Shown here in pieces: positions 9,074-18,269 of a stretch of DNA of 64,000 nucleotides. Both the position numbers and the translations under genes were made by a program. The notes beneath the pieces are model-generated. The model had not been told where the DNA came from. It ran no database searches and saw nothing but the letters and a program-made list of their open reading frames with translations. The first letter of the stretch is position 1; each line of letters opens with the position of its first letter. Source of the DNA: Phytohabitans maris (GTDB taxonomy: Bacteria; Actinomycetota; Actinomycetes; Mycobacteriales; Micromonosporaceae). Location of the stretch: contig NZ_JAVHUY010000005.1 of NCBI RefSeq assembly GCF_031085175.1, forward strand, positions 124,001-188,000, given 5' to 3'.

Positions 9074-9192
9074 GCCGCTGACGGTCCACTGAGGAACCGG
9101 CCGTCGACGAGACCGGAGCCGGGCGCGAGCGGGGACGTGTCCGGGTCGGCCTCGACGGCGTGCCGTTCACCGTTGATCGTCAGCTCGTAGCA
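9070..9192 (-). pseudogene. Fragment of a 2Fe-2S subunit of a molybdenum hydroxylase (isoquinoline oxidoreductase alpha type)
   Basis: The frame reads YELTINGERHAVEADPDT, the N-terminal signature of IorA/CoxS-like 2Fe-2S subunits, and then loses homology before the first cysteine motif (PLAPGSGLVDGRF...). The expected ATG before the Tyr codon is TGC, so there is no start, and the piece ends after about 40 codons at a TGA that overlaps the MFS start codon. It cannot make a functional iron-sulfur protein. Confidence 0.65.
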
Positions 9193-9213
9193 ACCGATTG
9201 CACGAGTCTACCG

Positions 9214-10122
9214 TCAGAGCGCGTCGCCGAACGTGTCGCACTGCGTCGGGTCGCCGGTCTGGTACCCGCGGCCGAACCACTCCTGCCGCTGCGCCGACGT
9301 ACCGTGCGTGAACTGCGACTCGTCGATCCGCCCGCCCGACTTCCGCTGGAGCGTGTCGTCGCCGATCGCGGCCGCGGTGTCCAGCCCCTCCTGGATGTCC
9401 TGCTGGGTGATGCTCTTGAAGATCTTCTGCCCGCTGGAGTCGGTCGAGCCGGTCATGCCCTTGGCCGCCGCGCCCGCGTAGCAGTCCGCCTGGAGCTCCA
9501 GCATCACCGAGAGCTGGTTGGCGTTGCCCGGGTCGCGCTGCTGCTGGCGGCGCATCTGCGCCTCGGTGCCGAGCAGGTCCTGCACGTGGTGGCCGTACTC
9601 GTGGGCCAGCACGTACGGCTGGGCGAACTCGCCCGGCGCGCCGAGCTGGTCCGCGAGCTGCTCGTAGAAGGAGAGGTCGATGTACACGCGGTCGTCCGCC
9701 GGGCAGTAGAACGGCCCCACGCCCGAGTCGGCCGTGCCGCAGCCCGTGCTCACCGCCTGGCTGAAGAGCACCGTGTCGGCCTGCTGGTACGGCTTGCCGA
9801 AGTGCTGGGGGAGCGCCGTCTGCCAGTACGCCTGGACCGCGTTCACGTAGAGCGTGTTGCGGCAGTCGAGCTGGTCGAGCGCGTTCTGCGCCGCGCACCG
9901 CTGCTCCAGCGCGGTGTTGTCGCCCTGCCCCTCGTCACCGCCGGTGATCTGGGTCAGGCCCGCGCCGCCGCCGGCCAGGACCACCAGAAGCGCCACGACG
10001 AGGCCGATCCACCCACCCTTGCCGCTCGGCAGCGGGATGCCGCCGAGTCCGCCTCCGCCGCGCGACCCGCGCCGGTCCTCGACCTGGCTGGTGTCGATCC
10101 GGGCATCTTCGTTGAGCTCCAC
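9214..10122 (-). CDS. YpfJ-type neutral zinc metallopeptidase, membrane anchored
   Basis: A 302-residue protein. Residues 1-35 are cytoplasmic and rich in Gly and Arg; a single membrane helix (WIGLVVALLVVLAGGGAGL) spans about 38-57; the rest is an extracytoplasmic peptidase domain. The zinc site is VLAHEYGHHVQDLLG (HEYGH), with a downstream ELQADCYAG supplying the third ligand. This is the zinc-peptidase family of YpfJ; the substrate is unknown. Four or more cysteines in the ectodomain may form disulfides. It is transcribed away from the ABC-F gene, and the divergent promoters share about 180 bp. Confidence 0.88.
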   Translation of the reverse strand: MELNEDARIDTSQVEDRRGSRGGGGLGGIPLPSGKGGWIGLVVALLVVLAGGGAGLTQITGGDEGQGDNTALEQRCAAQNALDQLDCRNTLYVNAVQAYWQTALPQHFGKPYQQADTVLFSQAVSTGCGTADSGVGPFYCPADDRVYIDLSFYEQLADQLGAPGEFAQPYVLAHEYGHHVQDLLGTEAQMRRQQQRDPGNANQLSVMLELQADCYAGAAAKGMTGSTDSSGQKIFKSITQQDIQEGLDTAAAIGDDTLQRKSGGRIDESQFTHGTSAQRQEWFGRGYQTGDPTQCDTFGDAL

Positions 10123-10159
10123 CCGAGCACGGTACCCAGTGATCTTGGTTCTTACTCGG

Positions 10160-10188
10160 TTGGGACCCCACGCCTCGCCGGGTAGAAT
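10160..10188 (+). promoter_or_regulatory. Sigma-70-type promoter of the ABC-F leader
   Basis: TTGGGA at 10160-10165 and TAGAAT at 10183-10188 are separated by 17 bp, close to the TTGACA/TATAAT consensus and among the best promoter matches I noticed in the window. Transcription would begin near 10195-10196, exactly at the GTG of the short leader ORF. Confidence 0.7.
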
Positions 10189-10195
10189 CGCTGCC

Positions 10196-10216
10196 GTGCT
10201 GCTCTGCGAAGGCTGA
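10196..10216 (+). CDS. Six-residue leader peptide (MLLCEG) of the ABC-F gene
   Basis: GTG CTG CTC TGC GAA GGC TGA starts at the predicted transcription start, so it would be translated leaderless. Its last ten bases (10207-10216) form one arm of a long stem with 10271-10280. That arrangement is what a ribosome-sensing attenuator needs: a ribosome stalled on the ORF would keep the arm from pairing. No experimental support is visible; the call rests on position and pairing. Confidence 0.5.
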   Translation: MLLCEG

Positions 10217-10280
10217 GCCTCTCCGGGCCGACCGGGTCGATGACCGGCCGGCCCTTTGGTGCGCCCTGAGTCAGCCTTCG
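10207..10280 (+). promoter_or_regulatory. Nested hairpin attenuator in the ABC-F leader
   Basis: The outer arms CGAAGGCTGA (10207-10216) and TCAGCCTTCG (10271-10280) pair perfectly. Inside lies GGGCCGACCGG (10225-10235) paired with CCGGCCGGCCC (10244-10254) with one mismatch, an 8-nt loop and a following TTT, resembling an intrinsic terminator. The structure sits between the promoter and the ATG at 10305. Confidence 0.6.
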
Positions 10281-10304
10281 ACCACGAGAGTGAGAGTTAG
10301 CCAC

Positions 10305-11903
<1,599 letters not shown>

Positions 11904-11932
11904 CGCGCCGCTCCGCGGCCGGCCCCCTCTTT

Positions 11933-12002
11933 CGCGGTTGATCAGGGACTTGGTGGGGCGGCGCGCCGGCAGACACGCCCACGAACTCCCTGATCAACCG
12001 CG
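11933..12002. terminator. Bidirectional hairpin between convergent genes
   Basis: A perfect 16-bp inverted repeat, CGCGGTTGATCAGGGA at 11933-11948 and its complement at 11987-12002, with a 38-nt GC-rich spacer that can form its own stem. It sits between the ABC-F stop and the convergent membrane-protein stop. There is no T-run, so termination is inferred from position only. Confidence 0.6.
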
Positions 12003-12019
12003 ACACGGCGGGCGGGGTC

Positions 12020-13198
12020 CTAGGGGGCGAGGACGGCGCGGAGGGCTACGGCGGTCGCGGCGCCCGCGGCGGCCAGCAGCAGGGGGGCCGGGACCGGGGG
12101 GCCGGCCTGGCGCTCGGGGGCGGTCGCGGCGACCGTCAGCCACGGAAAGAACGTGAGCCAGGCGTGCTCGACGCCGCCCCGGGCCAGGCCGGCGAGCACA
12201 GTGGACAGCACCGCCGCGCCGGCGCCGACCAGAAACGGCCAGCCCGGGGTGTTGCGCATCTTGCGCAGGCTGGCCACCAGCGCCGGCCCGGCGGCCAGCA
12301 GCAGCACCGCCAGGCTGATCACGCCCCACCAGATCACCGGGCGCTCGCGCTGCGCGGCCAGCAGGCCGTCCACCCAGCGAAAGCCGAGCAGCTGCGCCAC
12401 CCCGACCGGCACGAGGGCGCCGAGGCCGGTGAGGAAGTTGAGCGCCGCCCGCCGCCGCGCAAAATACAGACAAACCAGAGAAAAGCCCATCCATGGTACG
12501 GCGAACGAGAACATCGCCGCCACCCCCAGCAGCAGCCCAGCGGTGATCGCCCCGGCTCCCGCCTTCGGCCCGGTGCGCCGGTGGTCGCTGGCCCAGGCGC
12601 CGGCCGCCACCATCGCCGCGACCAGCACCGCGACCAGAGCGTCGAGGCTGGCGGCCACCCAGATGGCGTACGGTGCGAGCGCCACCACCGGCAGGTAGCG
12701 GCGGGCCTCCAGGTCGCCACAGCCGTTCCGCGCCGCCGCCAGGACCAGTGGCACGAGCAGGGCGCCGACGGCGGTCAGCAGCAGCCCCACGGCGAGCGGA
12801 TCGGTGATCCCGGCCCGGTGGATCCAGCGCAGTACCAGGGCCGGGCCGGGCGGCTCGCCGGAGTGGTTCGCGGGGCCGTACAAGCCGCGCTCACCGTTGA
12901 CAACGGCCAATGCGACGGTCCACATTAGCCCGGCGAGATAGCCGGTGAGCAGCACGATCGGCCACGCGGCGCGGTCCCACCACCCTCGCGCGGCAACTGT
13001 GAGCACGGTCGCGGCCACCGCCGGTGCGAGCGGTGAGGACGGTCCGACCTTGGGTCGGTAGGTCCCGAGGAAAGGAGCGGCATCGGTCCCGAGAGGGGAC
13101 GCGAACCGTACCGCCAGCCAGGTGAACGCGAGTCCGGCGGCGGCTAGAGCCAGCCACACGAACAGGTCCCACCGCGTCACCCGCGCTTCGCTTGTCAC
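12020..13198 (-). CDS. Polytopic membrane protein, possibly a GT-C-type glycosyltransferase
   Basis: About 392 residues with roughly nine to ten hydrophobic helices. After the first helix (LFVWLALAAAGLAFTWLAV) comes a periplasmic loop with FASPLGTDAAPFLGTY, and a later loop holds GERGLYGPANHSGEPPGPALVLRW. The pattern of many helices with an acidic or aromatic first loop recalls actinobacterial mannosyltransferases, but I cannot point to a catalytic DD/DE motif, so the function is left open. The start is uncertain: GTG at 13198 is used and GTG at 13180 is equally readable. The gene is convergent to ABC-F and divergent from the HTH gene. Confidence 0.7.
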   Translation of the reverse strand: MTSEARVTRWDLFVWLALAAAGLAFTWLAVRFASPLGTDAAPFLGTYRPKVGPSSPLAPAVAATVLTVAARGWWDRAAWPIVLLTGYLAGLMWTVALAVVNGERGLYGPANHSGEPPGPALVLRWIHRAGITDPLAVGLLLTAVGALLVPLVLAAARNGCGDLEARRYLPVVALAPYAIWVAASLDALVAVLVAAMVAAGAWASDHRRTGPKAGAGAITAGLLLGVAAMFSFAVPWMGFSLVCLYFARRRAALNFLTGLGALVPVGVAQLLGFRWVDGLLAAQRERPVIWWGVISLAVLLLAAGPALVASLRKMRNTPGWPFLVGAGAAVLSTVLAGLARGGVEHAWLTFFPWLTVAATAPERQAGPPVPAPLLLAAAGAATAVALRAVLAP

Positions 13199-13337
13199 GG
13201 CGCACCACGGTATCGGGTAGGCGACAAGGTGTGCGTGTCGCTTGGCGAAGGGTTGATATCTAGCGCATGATCGTTCGAGGCGGTCTAATAGACAGGACCG
13301 CAAAGAAACCGCACAGTCTGGGACGTGAGGAATCAAC

Positions 13338-13565
13338 ATGGCAGCCACCGGCACAGCCACCAGCACTGAGAAGGGTCGCCGGATCGTCGGGGCCGAGCGG
13401 CAGACGCTCGCTAAAGACCTGGTCAAGCGGTATACGTCCGGCGAGAGCATTCGTGCTCTGGCGGCCTCCACCGGCCGTTCGTACGGGTTCGTGCACCGGG
13501 TCCTGACCGAATCGGGCGTGCAGCTGCGCCAGCGCGGCGGAGCGCGTCGCCGCAAGAAGGCGTGA
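13338..13565 (+). CDS. Small helix-turn-helix protein
   Basis: 75 residues, strongly basic. A helix-turn-helix is visible at about residues 33-58 (SGESIRALAASTGRSYGFVHRVLTESG), followed by the Arg/Lys-rich tail RQRGGARRRKKA. It resembles short conserved actinobacterial HTH proteins of unknown targets. The start is supported by GAGG seven bases upstream (GTGAGGAATCAACATG). There is 46 bp to the next gene on the same strand. Confidence 0.85.
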   Translation: MAATGTATSTEKGRRIVGAERQTLAKDLVKRYTSGESIRALAASTGRSYGFVHRVLTESGVQLRQRGGARRRKKA

Positions 13566-13611
13566 GAGCCTTTCGCCTGTTCGGCACCCTGCCGCTGTCG
13601 GAAACCCCCCG

Positions 13612-14376
13612 ATGACCGACGACAGCGGCGTTCGGCTGGAATGCGCCGGGCCGGTCGCGACTCTGACGTTGTGCCGGCCCGACGTGCTCAACGCGCAAAC
13701 GCCGGCGATGTGGACGGCGTTGTCACACTTCTCCCGCGACCTGCCTGGTGATGCGCGGGTCGTAATCGTGAGGGCCGAGGGGCGGGCCTTCTCCGCGGGG
13801 CTGGACCTTTCACTAGTGAGTGGTGAAGGGACGAATTCTTTCACGGAGATGGCTCGCCTCAGCCCAGAGGAAAGCGCGGATCGCATTCACGCCTTTCAAA
13901 TGGGATTCACGTGGTTGAGGCGCCCTGACGTCGTTAGCATCGCCGCCGTCCAGGGTCATGCGATCGGCGCCGGATTCCAGCTCGCGTTGGCGTGCGATCT
14001 GCGCGTGCTCGCCGACGACGCGCAACTGTCCATGGCCGAGGTCACGCTCGGGCTGGTACCCGATCTGGGTGGCACGAAACGCCTGCTGGAGTTGGTCGGG
14101 TACGGGCGCGCCCTGGAGATCTGCGTCACCGGGCGCCGCATGGGCGCCGCGGAGGCCGAGCGGACCGGCATCGCCAACCTCGTCGTCCCCCGGGCCGACC
14201 TCGACGGCGCCGCCCGCGACCTCGCCGCCGCCGTGCTCTCCTCGCCGCGCGACGCGGTCGTCGAGGTCAAGGCGCTGCTCGCGGCCGCCGCCGACCACAC
14301 GTACCAGGAACAGGACCTGGCCGAGCGCGAGGCGCAGGTGCGCCGCTTCCGCGATCTCGCGGGCCTGGGGGAGTAA
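13612..14376 (+). CDS. Enoyl-CoA hydratase/isomerase family protein
   Basis: A 254-residue crotonase-fold protein. The oxyanion-hole segments are RAFSAGLDLSLVSG (about residues 58-71) and AAVQGHAIGAGFQLALACD (about 105-123). Usual catalytic glutamates could be supplied by LSMAEVTLGLVPDLGG (Glu near 143). Length fits the family. The CoA substrate cannot be read from the sequence or neighbours. It follows the HTH gene on the same strand and ends 87 bp before the ABC transporter. Confidence 0.88.
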   Translation: MTDDSGVRLECAGPVATLTLCRPDVLNAQTPAMWTALSHFSRDLPGDARVVIVRAEGRAFSAGLDLSLVSGEGTNSFTEMARLSPEESADRIHAFQMGFTWLRRPDVVSIAAVQGHAIGAGFQLALACDLRVLADDAQLSMAEVTLGLVPDLGGTKRLLELVGYGRALEICVTGRRMGAAEAERTGIANLVVPRADLDGAARDLAAAVLSSPRDAVVEVKALLAAAADHTYQEQDLAEREAQVRRFRDLAGLGE

Positions 14377-14463
14377 CGGCTCTCCGGGAAGAACGCGCTT
14401 ACCTGGCGGGTTCTGTCATACCGGGGACGCAGACTTGTCCCAGGACTGACGCGGAGGTGACGC

Positions 14464-16419
14464 GTGTCGTACGGCGGCATGGGCGGTTGGGAGACCTTGC
14501 GGGCGATGCGTGCCCGTGACAAGGTGGCCGGCCACCGGCTCGCCCGCGGCACCGCGAGGCGGATCCTGTCGTTCGCCCAGCCCTACCGCGCCGACATCGC
14601 GGTCTTCCTGATCGCGGTGGTGATCTCGGCGGGCATCGGGGTGGCCACCCCGGTCCTCGCCGGCGACGTGGTCAACGCGATCACCCGCGGCGCTGGCGAC
14701 GCCGGCGGCACGGTGGTGCGGCTGGCCCTGTTCATCGCCGGCCTCGCGGTCGTCGACGCCCTGCTCTCGCTCGTCCAGCGGTGGTACTCGGCCCGCATCG
14801 GCGAGGGCATCATCCTCAACCTGCGCACGAGGGTCTACGACCACGTGCAGCGGATGCCGCTCCAGTTCTTCACCCGCACGCAGACCGGCGCGCTGGTCAG
14901 CCGCCTCAACAACGACGTGATGGGCGCCCAGCGGGCGTTCACGTCCACGCTCTCCGGCGTGGTGAGCAACGTGATCCAGCTCGTGCTCACCGCGGCCGTC
15001 ATGTTCACCCTGTCGTGGCAGATCACCGCGCTCTCGCTGGTCATGCTGCCGCTGTTCATCATCCCGGCGCGGCGGGTCGGCAGGCGCCTCGCCGAGATCA
15101 CCAAGGAGAGCTACGACCTCGACGCGAAGATGAACGCCACGATGACCGAGCGCTTCGGGGTGGCGGGCGCGTTGCTGGTCAAGCTCTTCGGGCAGCCGGA
15201 GACCGAGGCCAAGCGCTTCGGCGAGCGGGCCGAGCGGGTGCGCGACATCGGCATCCAGTCCGCGATGTACTCGCGCACGTTCTACGTCGCGATGCTGCTG
15301 GTCGCCTCGCTGGCCCAGGCCCTCACGTACGGGCTGGGCGGCTGGCTCGCGGTCAACGGCACGGTCAGCGCCGGCACGGTCGTGACGCTCGCGCTGCTGC
15401 TCACCCGGCTGTACGGTCCGCTGACCGCCCTCTCCAACGTGCGCGTCGACGTGATGAGCGCGCTCGTCTCGTTCGAGCGGGTCTTCGAGATCCTCGACCT
15501 GGTGCCGTCGATCAAGGAAAAGCCGGACGCGGCCACGATCCCGGCCGGCTCGGGGCGGCTGGAGTTCCGCGACGTGCGGTTCCGCTACCCGTCCGCCGCC
15601 GAGGTCTCGCTCGCCTCGCTCGAAGACGTGGTGACGCTCGACCGTACGGTCTCCGAGCCGGTGCTGCGCGGCGTCTCGTTCGCGGTCGAGCCGGGGCAGA
15701 TGGTCGCCCTGGTCGGCCCCTCCGGCGCTGGCAAGAGCACCACGTCGATGCTGGTCTCCCGGGTGTACGACGTGACCGACGGACAGGTGCTCGTCGGCGG
15801 CGTCGACGTCCGCGACGCCACGCTGGAGTCGCTGCGTGACACGATCGGCGTGGTCACCCAGGACTCGCACCTCTTCCACGAGACCATCGCGGAAAACCTG
15901 CGGTACGCCAAGCCCGACGCCACCGACGACGAGCTCTGGTCCGCGCTGCGCGGCGCTCAGGTCGAGGAGCTGGTGCGGGCACTCCCCGACGGGCTGCAGA
16001 CGATGGTCGGCGAGCGCGGCTACCGGTTCTCCGGCGGGGAAAAGCAGCGGATCGCGATCGCCCGCCTGCTGCTCAAGGCCCCGTCGATCGTCATACTCGA
16101 CGAGGCCACCGCCCACCTCGACTCCGAGTCCGAGGCGGCGGTGCAGCGGGCCCTGTCGGTCGCCCTGGCCGGCCGCACCGCCCTGGTGATCGCCCACCGG
16201 CTCTCCACGGTCCGCGACGCCGACCAGATCCTGGTGCTCGACGAGGGCAGGATCGTCGAGCGTGGCCGCCACGACGAGCTGGTCGCGGTCGGCGGCCTCT
16301 ACGCCGAGCTCTACCGCACCCAGTTCGCGGTCGCCGACTCGCCCACGCCGTACGTCGACCCCGACCACCCCGAGCCGGTCACCGTCCCGCCGCCCCGCGA
16401 CTACGCGGCCGACTCCTGA
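14464..16419 (+). CDS. ABC exporter with fused permease and ATPase domains
   Basis: 651 residues. About six membrane helices occupy residues 35-335 (an ABC_membrane exporter fold, with the coupling-helix region SYDLDAKMNATMTERFGVAGALLVKLFGQPE). The ATPase domain follows: Walker A GPSGAGKST (about 419), Q-loop VTQDSHLFHETI, signature FSGGEKQRIAIARLL, Walker B IVILDEATAHLD and H-loop IAHRLST. A spacer of about 20 residues precedes Walker A (AEVSLASLEDVVTLDRTVS). Such half-transporters act as homodimers exporting lipids, peptides or drugs. GTG at 14464 has GGAGGT six bases upstream. Confidence 0.9.
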   Translation: MSYGGMGGWETLRAMRARDKVAGHRLARGTARRILSFAQPYRADIAVFLIAVVISAGIGVATPVLAGDVVNAITRGAGDAGGTVVRLALFIAGLAVVDALLSLVQRWYSARIGEGIILNLRTRVYDHVQRMPLQFFTRTQTGALVSRLNNDVMGAQRAFTSTLSGVVSNVIQLVLTAAVMFTLSWQITALSLVMLPLFIIPARRVGRRLAEITKESYDLDAKMNATMTERFGVAGALLVKLFGQPETEAKRFGERAERVRDIGIQSAMYSRTFYVAMLLVASLAQALTYGLGGWLAVNGTVSAGTVVTLALLLTRLYGPLTALSNVRVDVMSALVSFERVFEILDLVPSIKEKPDAATIPAGSGRLEFRDVRFRYPSAAEVSLASLEDVVTLDRTVSEPVLRGVSFAVEPGQMVALVGPSGAGKSTTSMLVSRVYDVTDGQVLVGGVDVRDATLESLRDTIGVVTQDSHLFHETIAENLRYAKPDATDDELWSALRGAQVEELVRALPDGLQTMVGERGYRFSGGEKQRIAIARLLLKAPSIVILDEATAHLDSESEAAVQRALSVALAGRTALVIAHRLSTVRDADQILVLDEGRIVERGRHDELVAVGGLYAELYRTQFAVADSPTPYVDPDHPEPVTVPPPRDYAADS

Positions 16420-16445
16420 GCCGGCGCGCCCTCGCCGGCTCGCGG

Positions 16446-16988
16446 TCATCGGCCGGCCACGCCGCGGAGCAGCGTGAACTCGGCGGCCAGCGCGTCCGGC
16501 GTGTAATGGGCGTTGAGGCCGCTCGGGTTGGGCAGCACCCAGATCCGGGTCGTGCCGATCCGCTCCGGCTGCGCGCCGAACGTCGCCTTCGGCCGCGAAA
16601 ACGCCGTCCGGTACGCGGTCACGCCCACCACCGCCAGCCACCGCGGGCGATACCGGCGCACCTTCGCGGTGAGCCGTCCGGCGCCGGCGACCAGCTCGGC
16701 GGTGCTCAGCTCCTCGGCGCGGGCGGTGGCGCGCTCGGCCACGTTGGTGATGCCCAGCCCGAAGCCGAGCAGCTCCTCCTGCTCGTCCGGGCGCAGCTGG
16801 CGCGGCGTGAAGCCGGAGCGGTGCAGGGCTGGCCAGAAGCGGTTGCCCGGGCGGGCGAAGTGGCGTCCGGTGGCGGCCGAGTACAGGCCGGGGTTGATGC
16901 CGCTGAACAGCACGGCCAGCCCGGGCGCGATCACGTCCGGGATCGTCCGGTCGGCCGCGGCGGCGAGCTGCTCCTTCGTGGGCTTCAC
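16446..16988 (-). CDS. mug: Mug-type G/U(T) mismatch-specific DNA glycosylase
   Basis: 180 residues. The uracil-DNA-glycosylase fold of the Mug/TDG branch is shown by FSGINPGLYSAATGRHFA (residues 28-45; GINPG is the catalytic motif), GFGLGITNVAERATA, and the DNA-intercalation motif VLPNPSGLNAHY near residue 152. The protein removes uracil, ethenocytosine or thymine opposite guanine. The start ATG overlaps the stop of the upstream SDR gene (ATGA), so the two are probably cotranscribed, without an obvious functional link. Confidence 0.9.
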   Translation of the reverse strand: MKPTKEQLAAAADRTIPDVIAPGLAVLFSGINPGLYSAATGRHFARPGNRFWPALHRSGFTPRQLRPDEQEELLGFGLGITNVAERATARAEELSTAELVAGAGRLTAKVRRYRPRWLAVVGVTAYRTAFSRPKATFGAQPERIGTTRIWVLPNPSGLNAHYTPDALAAEFTLLRGVAGR

Positions 16989-17746
16989 AGGGCCCGTACG
17001 GCGCCGCCGTCGACCGGGATCGACAGGCCGGTCAGGTAGCTGGCGGCCGACGACAGCAGGAACGCCGCCACCCGCCCGAACTCGGCCGGCTCGCCCAGCC
17101 GCCCCATCGGGATCGCCGCCTCCGCCTCCAGCTTCGCCCGTTCGGGGTCGCCGGTCGCCGCGAAGAGCTCGCGGTTGCGGTCGGTGAGGATGCGGCCGGG
17201 CAGGAGGCTGAAGACGCGGATGCCGCGCGGCGCGTACTCGTCGGACATGTCCTTCGCCACGCCGGCCAGGCCGGGGCGAAGGCCGTTGGAGAGGCCGAGG
17301 CCCACGATCGGGCTCCGCACCGACGTGGAGAGGACCAGCCCGATGGCGCCGTCACCGTCGATCGCCTCGGCCACCGTGCGGGCCAGCCGCACCGTGCCCA
17401 GGAACACCGTCTCGAAGGCCGCCCGCCACTGCGTGTCCTCCAGCGTGGCGGCGGTGCCCCGGGGCGGCCCGCCGACCGAGATCAGCGCACCGTCGACCCG
17501 CCCGAACCGCTCCCGTGCCGCCGCCACCAGCCGCTCGGCGGCGAGGGGGTCGCCGAGGTCGGCAGCCACGCCGATCGCCTGCTCCGGTACGCCGAGCCGC
17601 TCGACGGCGGCGGTCACGGCGTCCGCGGAGCGCGCGGAGACGACGACGTTGGCACCCTCCGCGACCAGGCATTCGGCGGTGGCGTACCCGAGGCCGCGGG
17701 AAGCACCGCTGAGGACATAGACGCGGCCGGCAAGTCCGAGATCCAT
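16985..17746 (-). CDS. SDR-family NAD(P)-dependent oxidoreductase
   Basis: 253 residues with a Rossmann fold. The cofactor site is VLSGASRGLGYATA (residues 9-22), followed by NVVVSAR and AADLGDP. The region LSTSVRSPIVGLGLSNGLRPGLAG lacks the classical Ser-Tyr-Lys spacing: the Tyr position is taken by Leu/Ser-Asn. This is seen in some divergent SDRs and may mean altered or lost catalysis. The C-terminus YLTGLSIPVDGGAVRAL is typical. AGGA upstream supports the ATG at 17746. The substrate is unknown. Confidence 0.85.
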   Translation of the reverse strand: MDLGLAGRVYVLSGASRGLGYATAECLVAEGANVVVSARSADAVTAAVERLGVPEQAIGVAADLGDPLAAERLVAAARERFGRVDGALISVGGPPRGTAATLEDTQWRAAFETVFLGTVRLARTVAEAIDGDGAIGLVLSTSVRSPIVGLGLSNGLRPGLAGVAKDMSDEYAPRGIRVFSLLPGRILTDRNRELFAATGDPERAKLEAEAAIPMGRLGEPAEFGRVAAFLLSSAASYLTGLSIPVDGGAVRAL

Positions 17747-17811
17747 GCGCCGATCCTGCCACCACCCCATCAGGTCGGCTCACCACGCCCGGCTCGGCGG
17801 GGCGATGGGCC

Positions 17812-17858
17812 GTGATCGAAGCTCCCCCCAAGTCGCTAGAACGACCTGCGGGGGGGGT
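17812..17858. repeat. Degenerate copy of the 54-nt palindromic element
   Basis: GTGATCGAAGCTCCCCCCAA, then GTCG-CTAGAA-CGAC. The left arm matches the perfect palindrome at 33716-33769, but the right arm has decayed into CTG-C-G(8). The loop CTAGAA is the reverse complement of the loop TTCTAG in the other copy, so the two elements lie in opposite orientation. It overlaps the end of the SCO6045-like gene. Confidence 0.75.
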
Positions 17859-18269
17859 ACAGACCAGACGGGGGGGGCGGCGGAAGAGGCGGCTCAGGCG
17901 GCGGCGCGGGCGCAGGGCGGCCTCGCGCTCGGCCAGCTCCTCCGCGGCCGCGCCGGTCAACGGCAGGGAACGGGCCAGGGCCAGACCGTCCTGGAAGGAG
18001 CCCGCCGTGGGGCGGCCGCCGCCCCACTCGGCGAAGACCGCCGGCCACCTCGTGCCGAACGACGCCGCCAGCAGCGGCCAGTGCCGCGCCACCTCGCCGG
18101 ATCGCTTGCGCAGCAACGCCTGCCGTGCGATCTCGACGAGCCGGGGGTCGAAGCCGTCCGGGATCGGGGCGCCGGCGACGAGCGCGGCGACCAGGGCGGC
18201 CTGGCGCTCGGCGAGCGACCCCGTGGCGCCGCCTGGTGCGACCGGTGCGGTGCCGCCGGGGCGGGTCAT
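17836..18269 (-). CDS. SCO6045-like partner protein of DUF692, 3' end frame-uncertain
   Basis: Starts at ATG 18269, overlapping the DUF692 stop (ATGA). The first ~120 residues (LAERQAALVAALVAGAPIPDGF, IARQALLRKRSGEVARHWPLL, FAEWGGGRP) match the C-terminal domain family of Streptomyces SCO6045, a regular neighbour of DUF692 genes. By analogy with partner proteins of other MNIO enzymes it may bring substrate to the oxidase; that is inference. The terminus is odd: after RRRLSRLFRRPP the strict frame has no stop until 17352, deep inside the next gene. A one-base change in either of two 8-G tracts (17850-17857, 17870-17877) moves it to a TAG at 17836. The end given here assumes such a shift. Confidence 0.65.

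Noticed and set aside
9070-9192. A functional small ferredoxin gene
   Set aside because: It has no start codon and no cysteine motif.
10290-10304. GTG at 10290 as the start of the ABC-F protein
   Set aside because: The family N-terminus begins at the ATG 10305; the extra MRVSH has no counterpart that I know of.
17352-17836. Continuation of the SCO6045-like protein into the SDR gene
   Set aside because: Past the G tracts the sequence turns Arg/Gly-rich without homology and runs in another frame of the SDR gene, which has a clear family signature.
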